NCBI RefSeq assembly: GCF_001592005.1
Contig: NZ_BCVZ01000018.1
Location: 1-64,000 of the forward strand
From: Bacillus sonorensis NBRC 101234 = KCTC 13918
GTDB taxonomy: Bacteria; Bacillota; Bacilli; Bacillales; Bacillaceae
Reading direction: 5' to 3'
DNA: 64,000 nucleotides
Shown: in pieces, positions 45,654 through 53,804 of the stretch
Layout of the letters: every line of letters begins with the position of its first letter
How positions within the stretch are numbered: position 1 is the stretch's first letter
The notes under the pieces: model-generated
Databases searched by the model: none
Seen by the model: only the letters and a program-made list of their open reading frames with translations
What the model was told of the DNA's origin: nothing
Made by a program: the position numbers and the translations under genes

Positions 45654-46871
45654 ATGAGGGTATTTGTCGCCAGACAGCCAATTTTTAACAGAAAAGAACA
45701 AGTCGTCGCATATGAGCTTTTATACAGGGAAAGCGAAAAAAACGTGTTTTCCGGAACAGACGGCGATCAAGCGACGGCAGAACTAATGATTAACAGCTTT
45801 TTAAACATCGGAATCGATAAACTGACAGAAGGCAAAAGATATTATGTAAACTTTACGGCGGGGCTTTTAGAATCAAGAATGCCGACGTACTTTGATCCCG
45901 ATCAGCTAGTGATAGAGATTCTCGAAGATGTCCCGATTACCCGGAGTCTGATCGAAAGGTGCAGGCAATTGAAAAGGCTCGGCTATATGATTGCCCTTGA
46001 TGATTTTTGTTTAAAGCACCGCGGACATCAAGAGCTGCTTCATCAGCTTCTGAAGTATATTGATATCTTAAAGGTCGATTTTTTCAAAACAACGCAGGCG
46101 GAAAGACAGAGCATTCTGCGTTCCTGCCGTCCATACGGTTTGACCTTTCTCGCTGAGAAAGTGGAGACGAGAAAAGAGTATGAGCAGGCGGCGGCCGACG
46201 GTTTTCATCTATTTCAAGGATATTTCTTCAGCGAACCGGTCGTGATCGACGGTCAGGACATTACATATCATTTCCATGCTTATTATGAACTGCTGCATGA
46301 ATTAAGCGAAGAACAGCCCGATATTCAAGTTGTCACAAATATTATCGAAAAGGATTTGTCGCTATCTTACCAGTTGCTGAAACTGCTGAACTCGCCGGCC
46401 AACCGGCCGATACAAAAAATTAAAAGCATCCGCCAGGCGATCGTGCTGCTCGGATTCAAAGAAATCAAAAGATGGATTTACATCCTTTCCTTTAAAGATT
46501 TAACGAAAAGAAAAAACTCCAGCAAAAATGAAGTCGTGAAAATTTCGCTCATCCGCGCAAAGCTTTGCGAATTGCTGGCGAAAAAAACAAATCGTCCCCA
46601 GCCTTCTTCCTATATGCTGACAGGAATGTTTTCATTTATTGATACACTTTTGCATAAGGAATTACCGGAAGTGATCAGTGAACTGCCCCTGACAGATGAA
46701 GTGGGCCAGGCTTTGCTCGGCAAAGAGAACGACTATCGGAAAATTTTAAGGCTTGCGAAATCAATTGAACGAAATAAATGGGAAGACAACTCGAAAATAG
46801 ACGGCTTGACAAAAGAGGATGCATATAAATGCTATCTGGAAGCCATTGATTGGTGCCAAAAGCTGTTGTAA
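45654..46871 (+). CDS. yuxH: EAL-HDOD c-di-GMP phosphodiesterase-type protein YuxH
   Basis: A 405-residue protein with an N-terminal EAL-type domain (V-A-R-Q-P-I-F-N ... A-Y-E-L-L-Y-R, later A-L-D-D-F and L-K-V-D) and a C-terminal HDOD domain (L-S-Y-Q-L-L-K-L-L-N-S, I-R-Q-A-I-V-L-L-G). B. subtilis YuxH (PdeH) is the main c-di-GMP phosphodiesterase controlling motility. E-L-L replaces E-A-L, as in this subclass. SD GGGGGAAGAGG before ATG 45654. Confidence 0.92.
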   Translation: MRVFVARQPIFNRKEQVVAYELLYRESEKNVFSGTDGDQATAELMINSFLNIGIDKLTEGKRYYVNFTAGLLESRMPTYFDPDQLVIEILEDVPITRSLIERCRQLKRLGYMIALDDFCLKHRGHQELLHQLLKYIDILKVDFFKTTQAERQSILRSCRPYGLTFLAEKVETRKEYEQAAADGFHLFQGYFFSEPVVIDGQDITYHFHAYYELLHELSEEQPDIQVVTNIIEKDLSLSYQLLKLLNSPANRPIQKIKSIRQAIVLLGFKEIKRWIYILSFKDLTKRKNSSKNEVVKISLIRAKLCELLAKKTNRPQPSSYMLTGMFSFIDTLLHKELPEVISELPLTDEVGQALLGKENDYRKILRLAKSIERNKWEDNSKIDGLTKEDAYKCYLEAIDWCQKLL

Positions 46872-46874
46872 TAA

Positions 46875-46914
46875 AAAAAATCCGGACCTTCTCCCCGAGA
46901 AGCCGGATTTTTTC
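46875..46914. terminator. Bidirectional terminator between yuxH and yuzC
   Basis: A long stem AAAAATCCGG ... CCGGATTTTT with an inner CTTCTC-CCC-GAGAAG extension, between convergent genes. Confidence 0.9.
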
Positions 46915-46917
46915 GTT

Positions 46918-47259
46918 TTAGGACCAGCGCAAAATCAGAGACATTGTGCTGTACGGATTGATTAGCACGATGTGAATGCCGTCGGGATTGAAGGATACGT
47001 CGAGCTGGCTGTGAATGCCGGTTTGCCTTAATAACGATTTGACGGTTTCTTTTTGCGAGTTCTGGGCAGCCGTCATGATTCTTCGCGCCAAATCTTGAGA
47101 AGAGGCTAACCTGTTCAAGATCCGCTGTCCGTCGGCCATAAGGCTGTGGGCTTCTTTTGCTGAGCGGAGAAGCATGGTTGTTTTGACCTCGGGAAATATC
47201 TGGCGATAGTAATGGTGCGGATACGCCCAATAAGTATTGATCATGCAACATGGAAACAA
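46918..47259 (-). CDS. yuzC: YuzC-like protein, unknown function
   Basis: About 113 residues. The N-terminus is Pro/Tyr/Cys-rich (F-P-C-C-M-I-N-T-Y-W-A-Y-P-H-H-Y-Y) as in small spore-coat-like or YuzC proteins, followed by a helical region (A-K-E-A-H-S-L-M-A-D-G) and a C-terminal beta segment. I choose TTG 47259 because GAGGTG lies 6 bases upstream; longer frames to 47349 have no SD. Place between yuxH and degQ matches B. subtilis yuzC. Confidence 0.72.
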   Translation of the reverse strand: MFPCCMINTYWAYPHHYYRQIFPEVKTTMLLRSAKEAHSLMADGQRILNRLASSQDLARRIMTAAQNSQKETVKSLLRQTGIHSQLDVSFNPDGIHIVLINPYSTMSLILRWS

Positions 47260-47751
47260 ATTGAACACCTCATTTTTTATTTTACGGGTCAAATTGCGGT
47301 TTTTGCGGTGTAAGCACAAGGAATGGTTTTTTAGGGAAAAATTACGCAATATTTATTGCGTTGTTTTTCGGTGTTGAATCCGCGTTTGCGTTCTGAGAAC
47401 CTTCACATTTTTGAAGCTTTTCGACTTGGGTTACTTTCGACTCATGATCATAAAACGAACTAATTTTATCTGCATCCATGGAATGAAAGGGTTTTAAATG
47501 GAAAGTTACATTTTTGTTTCAAAATAAAGATATTTTTTTTACATTCAATTAGGATTTGAGAACTATTGTACAATCATGTAGAATGGGTTTTATGGTCTAT
47601 GGAAAGTTTGCGGTTTAACGCATGAATGTTTAGTCATCTTTTCGGTGAAAAAGTGGCCAGATGCCTTTAAACTTGAATTAACAGATCAAATACCTATGAC
47701 TCGTTCACTATACACAAATTTGATTGATCTTCCAAAAGGAGTGTGGAATCA
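47260..47751. other. Large control region between yuzC and degQ
   Basis: About 490 bases without a supported ORF. It contains two direct TTGCGG half-sites (47294-47299 and 47303-47308), a perfect 18-bp palindrome at 47344-47361 (ACGCAATA-TT-TATTGCGT) and a ComA-like box at 47608-47623. A possible degQ promoter is TTGAAT (47673-47678), 16 bases, TATGAC (47695-47700). Confidence 0.55.
47608..47623 (+). promoter_or_regulatory. ComA-like box upstream of degQ
   Basis: TTGCGG-N4-ACGCAT matches one full half-site and four of six bases of the second half of the ComA consensus TTGCGG-N4-CCGCAA. degQ is a known ComA target in B. subtilis. Confidence 0.6.
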
Positions 47752-47892
47752 GTGGAAAAGCAACAAATTGAAGAGTTAAAGCAATTACTCTGGCGGCTTG
47801 AAAATGAAATCAGAGAAACAAAGGACTCCTTGCGCAAGATTAACAAAAGCATCGATCAGTACGACAAGTACACATATTTAAAAACCTCTTAA
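47752..47892 (+). CDS. degQ: DegQ, stimulator of DegS-DegU phosphorylation
   Basis: A 46-residue pleiotropic regulator that promotes phosphotransfer from DegS to DegU and so raises exoenzyme, gamma-polyglutamate and lipopeptide output. The sequence L-L-W-R-L-E-N-E-I-R-E-T and I-N-K-S-I-D-Q-Y-D-K-Y is nearly that of B. subtilis DegQ and of equal length. GTG start with AAAAGGAGTGTG upstream. It sits directly ahead of comQ, as in B. subtilis. Confidence 0.96.
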   Translation: MEKQQIEELKQLLWRLENEIRETKDSLRKINKSIDQYDKYTYLKTS

Positions 47893-47895
47893 AAA

Positions 47896-47930
47896 AGGAC
47901 TTGTTTTAGACAAGTCCTTTTTTTTTTTTT
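47896..47930 (+). terminator. Terminator after degQ
   Basis: Stem AGGACTTG / CAAGTCCT with a 7-base loop and twelve T. Confidence 0.93.
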
Positions 47931-47957
47931 GACTACAAACCAAAAAAAGGATAAATT
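47929..47957 (+). promoter_or_regulatory. Possible promoter of comQXPA
   Basis: TTGACT (47929-47934), 17 bases, TAAATT (47952-47957); it begins inside the T-run of the degQ terminator. A second -10-like TATAAT follows at about 47961. Confidence 0.45.
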
Positions 47958-48083
47958 ATTATATAATTGTTAAAATGAAAAAATGCTCTGTCAATCAGGA
48001 ATTTGTTTTAGTAAAATATTAAGGAAGGAGGGAGCGTCATCTCTAAGCTTTTCAGTCTAGATCAACATAAAATCAAGCAAAAA

Positions 48084-48965
48084 ATGAATCATTTTATAGA
48101 CGATGAAATTCCCAACAGCGACTTAAATCAGACTTTACATTCTTTTGTTGATGCAAAAGACCATCTGAATTTCAGTGAGCTTGTTTTTTGTCATTACAAC
48201 TGTTTTGGCGGCACAGATACCGAAGCGGCGGAAACTCTTGCAGCCGGGATTGAACTGCTGATTCTTTCTTTTGATATATTCGATGATTTGGAGGATGAAG
48301 ACAGTCCTGACGAGCTTTGGATGAAGATGAGCCGTTCAGTCGTTCTGAATGCTGCGACAGCTCTTTACACCCTCGGTATCAAAGTGATCAGCTCTGTTTC
48401 AAATAATCCTGCGTTCTTACAGAAACTGATGGAATACATATTGGAATCAACACAGGGGCAGCATGATGATCTCAGGAACAAGTCAGTAACCGAAGAAGAA
48501 TGTCTTGGTATGATCAAGCGGAAATCGGGTTCTCTGACGGCTCTTTCCTGCGTTTTGGGAACGATGCTTGCAACAGGCGAATTCAATAAAACAGTCGAAA
48601 CATACGCATACCAGCTGGGAATTGCTTCGCAGATTGAAAATGATTATAAGGCTCTTTTTTATGATTCCAAAAGCGACATAGCAAAAAAGAAGCGAACGCT
48701 TTCTTACTTATATTTGAAGCGAAAATTTAATCAAGCCTCAATAGAATTGTTAAATATATTTGAAACTAAGGATAAAATTGCCGATATAGAAATAAAATTG
48801 TATAAAGAGAAATTGAAGGCAGCTGGTGTTACTCAGTATATGTATGTTATGAATCAGTTGGCTATTCAGAAATTTAGAAAGGGAATTGCTGAGTTGGATT
48901 TGGAAGAGCCGAAGAAAAAAGATTTAACTTTATTGCTTTTACAGATGTTTGATGAGGAGGAATAG
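48084..48965 (+). CDS. comQ: ComQ, isoprenyl transferase that modifies and matures ComX
   Basis: At least 293 residues of a trans-isoprenyl-diphosphate-synthase-like protein that attaches a prenyl group to the Trp of ComX. The Asp-rich motif is in F-D-I-F-D-D-L-E-D-E-D. The N-terminus from ATG 48084 lines up with B. subtilis ComQ, but this ATG has no SD. A very strong SD (AAGGAAGGAGGGA, 48021-48033) lies upstream, and the in-frame codon at the right distance is ATC at 48039, which would add 15 residues. The C-terminal third is AT-rich, typical of pherotype variability. Confidence 0.9.
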   Translation: MNHFIDDEIPNSDLNQTLHSFVDAKDHLNFSELVFCHYNCFGGTDTEAAETLAAGIELLILSFDIFDDLEDEDSPDELWMKMSRSVVLNAATALYTLGIKVISSVSNNPAFLQKLMEYILESTQGQHDDLRNKSVTEEECLGMIKRKSGSLTALSCVLGTMLATGEFNKTVETYAYQLGIASQIENDYKALFYDSKSDIAKKKRTLSYLYLKRKFNQASIELLNIFETKDKIADIEIKLYKEKLKAAGVTQYMYVMNQLAIQKFRKGIAELDLEEPKKKDLTLLLLQMFDEEE

Positions 48966-48967
48966 TT

Positions 48968-49141
48968 TTGCAGGAAATTGTGAGTTATTTAGTTCAACAT
49001 CCAGAGGTTTTGGAACAGGTTATGTTTGGAAAAGCGAGCCTTTTAGGTGTAGATAATGATCAGTTACTATCTATAATAAAAGCATTCGAAGGATTCGAAT
49101 TACAAGGTAAGGTAACGTTGTGGAATCTAAACAAAGGATAG
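48968..49141 (+). CDS. comX: ComX pheromone precursor
   Basis: A 57-residue pre-pheromone, M-Q-E-I-V-S-Y-L-V-Q-H-P-E-V-L-E start as in other ComX proteins, TTG start two bases after the comQ stop (SD GAGGAGGAATAG overlaps comQ). Trp52 near the C-terminus (V-T-L-W-N-L-N-K-G) is the expected prenylation site, so the mature signal is a short C-terminal peptide containing it. The gene overlaps the comP start by 22 bases. Confidence 0.9.
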   Translation: MQEIVSYLVQHPEVLEQVMFGKASLLGVDNDQLLSIIKAFEGFELQGKVTLWNLNKG

Positions 49142-51509
49142 GGAGCTTAAAATTGAAATTTTCATTAAACGGAATTTCGATTTTGCTGGTTCTTTTGAGT
49201 TTTGTTTACAGTCTTTATATCTGCTATCTTTGTTTTAATAATGTATTTGATGGTGCTAAACTAAAATATAATTCGCATCAGCAGTTAGTTGTTTTAAAAG
49301 TAGAGGAAGACTCTCTTGCGGAATATGCTGGACTAAAAAAAGGGGATATTCTCCTTGAGATTGATGGTAAAACTATATCTAAAAAGAAGGAGCCAGCAGA
49401 AAGTCTTCTTTCCGGGGTGTATTCAGTCACTGTAAAGAGGGGTACAGAGGTCATAGGGATTAACACCAGGGAGACTTTTCTTGGATATGATATTTTCTTT
49501 GTATTTGTTATTCCAGTTATTTTTTACTTATTGTGTTTGTTTTGCATCTTTTTTATTTTAAAATCAAATAAATCAAGTAAACTCTTTTCTTCTACTTTTT
49601 TATTTTAAAATCAAATAAATCAAGTAAACTCTTTTCTTCTACTTTTTTATTGATTGCGTTTTTATTAAACATTTCAATTGCTTATTTAAGTGCAGGTGGT
49701 GTTTCAAGAGGTGATGTGTTTAGTAGGTATGTAAACTTACTAACATTTTTATCGGTACCTGTTAGTTACTTGCATTTTGTTTATAAGTATTTTCAGGAAA
49801 AAGGGAAGGAATTTTTCAGTAATAAAGTATTTTTACTATATCTCTTGCCAGTAGTTAATATTATTATAGAATATTTTTTAGGTATAGATAAGTTGTCTGT
49901 TGAAGTTATAAGCACAATAAATTTGTTTTCTTTTTTTGTCGGTGTTATTGTGGTTTTCATCATTATTTTATATGGGTTAAATAAATATAAGTTTTCTGCA
50001 CAAGCTTATTTTTTAAAAATGATGATGCTAACCAATTTTGTAGCAATAATACCTTTTGTGGGTTTTTATGTATTTCCAAGCCTGATTTTAGGTGACTATA
50101 TATTCCCGTCAGTTTTTGTTGCACCATTCCTTTTGTTAATTCCATTTTCTTTAGTCTATCAATTTATGGCAAATAAAATATACAATATTGAGTTTATTCT
50201 AGGTAGACTAAGATATTATGGCTTATTGGCGATTATTCCAACAGTTATTGTTGTATCCATAGTTACATTTACACAGTATCCAACAGGTGGCTACAATACA
50301 ATTAGACTCGCGATTTATATCTATCTTGTAATGCTTGGAGTATTCTATCTCAAAGAAATCCTTGACTTCCGCTTACGTATGAAACGATTTTCAGAGAAGT
50401 TTAACTATCAAGACAGCATCTTTAAATTTACGCAAATGATCCGGACATTTACGTCTTTGAATCAAGTCCTATTAGAATTGAAGCAAGCGATACTGGATGT
50501 GCTGACTGTCAGCCAAGCACATGTATTGAAAGTGAAAAACGACGGAACGATTTCTTTGCTGGAAGGAGAGACGGAAGATTACCCTTGGATTCCATATGAA
50601 AAAGAAGTCTCCAAGGTCATCGCCGAAATCGGCAAAATCATCGAAGTCGACCGCGGGTTTTTGATTAAGATCGGTGAACGGGGCGGGACGTCTTATGTCA
50701 TGCTGTGTCTGTCGATGCTAAATACGCCCAGGCTCACCCGCGATGAAATTTCCTGGCTTGAGACGCTGGCGTTTTATACGAGTGTTTCCTTGGAAAACGT
50801 GTTGAAAATCGGCGAGCTGATGGAGCATCTTGAGAATGTGAAAAAGGAAGGGCCGAATCCGGCTTGGCTGAATAAGCTGATGTTTGCGATTGAGGAGAAG
50901 CAGAGATCTGATTTGGCAAGGGATTTACACGATTCGGTGCTTCAGGATATGATTTCTTTGAAGCATCAAAGCGAGATGTTTCTTGCCGATTTTGAAAAGG
51001 ATAAAGTCTGTACCTCTCAAATACAGCAAAGGCTGATCAATATGAATGAGCAAATGTCAAATGTGATTCAGACGACGAGGGAAACGTGCCAGGAGCTCCG
51101 GCCGCAGCTGCTGTATGATCTAGGCCTTGTTAAGGCGCTCTCCAAACTGGTGGCGCAGCATCAGGAATCCTCATCGATCCGCATTCGCTTAAACACGGAA
51201 AGGTTTTCAAAAGTGCTGGATCTTGATACACAGCTGAATTTGTACAGAATCGTGCAGGAGCTGTTGAACAATGCGGTTAAACATTCAAAGGCGCACGAGA
51301 TTCTGATTATGCTCGTTTGCATTAAAGAAAAGGTCGTCCTTCATTATGAGGATGACGGTGTCGGCTTTGATCAGGACAAGCTTTATCAGAACAAAACAGG
51401 CATGGGGCTGTCGGGCATCCGTGAGCGGGTCCGCGCATTGGACGGCAATCTTGAAATTAAAACAGCTGAGGGAAAAGGATTCAGGGTCATTATTGAAATG
51501 GAATTGTAA
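49120..51509 (+). pseudogene. comP: comP, ComX sensor histidine kinase, frameshifted by a 47-bp tandem duplication
   Basis: The first part (GTG 49120, or TTG 49153, to stop 49608) encodes two membrane segments with a PDZ-like loop (A-G-L-K-K-G-D-I-L-L). The rest (open to 51509) encodes the remaining membrane helices, a HisKA_3 H-box (A-R-D-L-H-D-S-V-L-Q) and an HATPase (D-D-G-V-G-F-D, G-M-G-L-S-G-I-R-E-R). The frames differ by exactly the 47-bp repeat at 49548-49651. Removing one copy joins S-S-T-F-L to L-I-A-F-L and gives 780 residues, close to B. subtilis ComP. As written, no full kinase is made; a TTG at 49650 lacks an SD. Confidence 0.93.
49548..49651 (+). repeat. 47-bp direct tandem duplication inside comP (2.2 copies)
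   Basis: Two identical 47-base units (49549-49595 and 49596-49642) are followed by a partial third. The 10-mer CTTTTTTATT occurs at 49548, 49595 and 49642, bounding each unit. Such flanking homology favours gain or loss of a unit by slippage or RecA-independent recombination. Confidence 0.95.
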
Positions 51510-51590
51510 TGTTTAGTAAAGGGATTTTGCTTGGCATCTGCCAAGTTTTTTCTATAAAATGGTGTTAGGGAACGGAAAAGGGAGGAAGTT

Positions 51591-52229
51591 ATGAGAAGAT
51601 TACTTGTGATCGATGATCATCCGGCTGTCATGGAGGGGACGAAGGCAATTCTTGAGACGAACCAGGATTTTCTTGTGGATTGCCTCAGCCCGGAAGCCAG
51701 CGAACAATTTCTGACTAAACATGATTTTTCTGCGTATGACCTGATCTTAATGGATTTGAATCTGGGTGAAATCAACGGAATGGACCTCTCTAAGAAAATC
51801 CTTGAGACCTGTTCATCATGCAAAATTATTGTGTACACCGGATACGAAGTTGAGGATTATTTTGAGGAAGCGATCCGGTCCGGCATGCATGGTGCGATTA
51901 GCAAAACAGAGTCGAAAGAAAAGATTATTGAATACATATATCAAGTATTGGATAACAAAATTGTCGTTGACTATGATTACTTGAAGGATCTGATCACCCA
52001 GCAAAAAACGAAATCAAACAGCCAAGAGACCCAGCATGATGTATTGACCGAGAGAGAACGCCTGATTTTAAAAGAAGTTGAAAAAGGCTATACGAATCAG
52101 GAGATTGCCGATGCGCTGCATCTGAGCAAGCGTTCGATCGAATACAGTCTGACGTCCGTATTTAATAAACTGAATGTCGGTTCACGTACGGAAGCCGTTT
52201 TGATTGCAAAATCTGAAGGCGTGCTTTGA
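51591..52229 (+). CDS. comA: ComA, NarL/FixJ-type response regulator
   Basis: A 212-residue regulator: receiver domain with the phosphorylated Asp55 (L-I-L-M-D-L-N), acidic pair Asp8-Asp9, and a C-terminal LuxR-type HTH (L-T-E-R-E-R ... T-N-Q-E-I-A-D-A-L-H-L-S-K-R-S-I-E-Y). It activates the lipopeptide operon, degQ and rap genes from TTGCGG-N4-CCGCAA boxes. Intact here although its kinase is interrupted. SD GGGAGGAAG before ATG 51591. Confidence 0.96.
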   Translation: MRRLLVIDDHPAVMEGTKAILETNQDFLVDCLSPEASEQFLTKHDFSAYDLILMDLNLGEINGMDLSKKILETCSSCKIIVYTGYEVEDYFEEAIRSGMHGAISKTESKEKIIEYIYQVLDNKIVVDYDYLKDLITQQKTKSNSQETQHDVLTERERLILKEVEKGYTNQEIADALHLSKRSIEYSLTSVFNKLNVGSRTEAVLIAKSEGVL

Positions 52230-52247
52230 GCAGAAGGGGGAGATAGG

Positions 52248-52640
52248 ATGAAGACGAAAGATACGCTTCTTGAGGCATTGGGCATAGAAGTGACGGAATG
52301 CAATAAAGAACGGTGCGTCGCCGTCATGCCTGTTGATGAAAGGACGCGCCAGCCGTTCGGTTTTCTCCATGGCGGTGCCTCTGTCGCATTGGCGGAAACG
52401 GTCGCCAGCATCGGAGCATACCAGCATATTGATCCAAAACAGCAGGCATGCTTTGGACTTGAGATCAATGCCAATCATATTAAGTCCGTCAAGGAAGGCA
52501 CTGTCAAAGCAGTTGCAACCCCGTTTCATATCGGTAAAAGCACGATGGTATTCCATATTGAAATCCGGGATGAACAAGACCGCCTCATCTGCATTTCGCG
52601 CTGCACCATGGCTGTCGTGCGGAATTCCTCCTCATCATAA
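52248..52640 (+). CDS. yuxO: Hotdog-fold acyl-CoA thioesterase YuxO
   Basis: A 130-residue 4HBT/PaaI-type thioesterase, with H-G-G-A-S-V-A-L-A-E (residues 41-50, catalytic Glu50) following P-F-G-F-L. B. subtilis YuxO (ComA2) is related to 1,4-dihydroxy-2-naphthoyl-CoA thioesterases of menaquinone synthesis. It follows comA by 18 bases with SD GGGGGAGATAGG and is likely co-transcribed. Confidence 0.92.
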   Translation: MKTKDTLLEALGIEVTECNKERCVAVMPVDERTRQPFGFLHGGASVALAETVASIGAYQHIDPKQQACFGLEINANHIKSVKEGTVKAVATPFHIGKSTMVFHIEIRDEQDRLICISRCTMAVVRNSSSS

Positions 52641-52650
52641 ATCTTCCATA

Positions 52651-52680
52651 AAAAAACTCGCCTCAACGGGCGAGTTTTCT
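52651..52680. terminator. Bidirectional terminator between yuxO and mrpG
   Basis: Stem AAAACTCGCC / GGGCGAGTTTT with a short loop, between the convergent com and mrp operons. Confidence 0.87.
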
Positions 52681-53055
52681 TTATAAATAAGAGTCATCTT
52701 TCTTTTTGATGACGAAATTTCGATATCCTTCATAGTCATCCTGGACGGTTTTTTCTTCCATTTTCACCCCTGTATTGTAGGCGGCTCTGGCGATTAAATG
52801 GGCGCCTACGGGAGACGTCAGGAAGACAAAGACGATCCCGAGAAGGATCTTTGCCGTAATGATTCCGTGCAGAAACCAGAAGTAAAAGAATGCGCCGAGC
52901 AGAACGCTGATAATGCCCAATGTCGCCCCTTTTGACGCGGCATGGATTCGCGAATAGACATCAGGGAGCCTCAATGTCCCAAATGACGCGGCAAGGGATA
53001 TAAGCGCGCCCACAAGAATGAGGACAGCAATGATCAATTTAGCGGCTGCGATCAT
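52681..53055 (-). CDS. mrpG: Mrp antiporter subunit G
   Basis: A 124-residue membrane subunit (PhaG/MnhG family) with three helices and the family segment [20 protein letters not shown]. Last gene of the seven-gene Mrp operon. ATG 53055 has a GGAGAG SD and overlaps mrpF by 17 bases; the in-frame extension to 53097 is rejected. Confidence 0.95.
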   Translation of the reverse strand: MIAAAKLIIAVLILVGALISLAASFGTLRLPDVYSRIHAASKGATLGIISVLLGAFFYFWFLHGIITAKILLGIVFVFLTSPVGAHLIARAAYNTGVKMEEKTVQDDYEGYRNFVIKKKDDSYL

Positions 53056-53323
53056 TTTCAATAATCTCTCCTTTCTCAAGGAATTTTGAAAATGCAACGG
53101 TTCCGATAAATGCTAAAATGCCGATCAGCAAAATGACCTCTAAAAAAGCGGATGTATTCAAAAGAATCGAGACGAGAGCCGTAATACCGATCAGATTGAT
53201 GCCGATCGCATCAAGCGCCACCACTCTGTCAGGGATGCTCGGTCCTTTGATGACCCTGAGAACGTACAGAAAAGTGGAGACCGCCAAAATGCCGAGCGAC
53301 AGCTGGAGAATGAATTCAAACAT
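53039..53323 (-). CDS. mrpF: Mrp antiporter subunit F
   Basis: A 94-residue membrane subunit with three helices; [16 protein letters not shown] is the MrpF/MnhF signature. In B. subtilis MrpF also affects bile-salt (cholate) efflux. Its ATG overlaps the mrpE stop by one base. Confidence 0.95.
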   Translation of the reverse strand: MFEFILQLSLGILAVSTFLYVLRVIKGPSIPDRVVALDAIGINLIGITALVSILLNTSAFLEVILLIGILAFIGTVAFSKFLEKGEIIENDRSR

Positions 53324-53799
53324 CAGCGGCTTACCTCCTTAATGGCTTCTTCAAATGAATGGCGGATGTCGTTGATGGCTTTTTCGGCATCGTCTATATC
53401 GACCGCATGAATATAAAGGATGGAACGGTCGTCTGAAATATCGACGACTAATGTGCCCGGCGTCAACGTAATCAGATTCGCCAGAGCCGTAATTTCCCAG
53501 TCCGCTTTTAGGTCTGTTTTAAAAGCGAAGATCCCGGGTTTATTTTTAAGCTTTGGTGAGAGGATCGTTTTTAAAACGCTAATATTGGCGAGCAGCAGCT
53601 CTTTTATGAAAATAAACAGCAGCATGATAATCGCCCAAATGTTGATGACATAAAAACGGCGGTGAAAAAAGCGCCTCATTAAAAAGAGCGAGAATAATCC
53701 GAGCGCGTACCCGATAATAAAGCCGACAATGGTAGGATCATTGTTCAAAAACATCCAGCATAATGCAAGAATAAAGTTCAATAATATTTGTAGTGCCAT
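53323..53799 (-). CDS. mrpE: Mrp antiporter subunit E
   Basis: A 158-residue subunit (MnhE/PhaE family): two N-terminal helices and a cytosolic domain with the signature I-T-L-T-P-G-T-L-V-V-D-I. Needed for assembly of the Mrp complex. Begins 5 bases after mrpD. Confidence 0.95.
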   Translation of the reverse strand: MALQILLNFILALCWMFLNNDPTIVGFIIGYALGLFSLFLMRRFFHRRFYVINIWAIIMLLFIFIKELLLANISVLKTILSPKLKNKPGIFAFKTDLKADWEITALANLITLTPGTLVVDISDDRSILYIHAVDIDDAEKAINDIRHSFEEAIKEVSR

Positions 53800-53804
53800 G
53801 CGAT

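Noticed and set aside
49650..51509. A separate 619-residue kinase gene starting at TTG 49650
   Set aside because: No SD precedes this TTG, and it lies inside the duplicated segment. It is the rest of comP after the frameshift.
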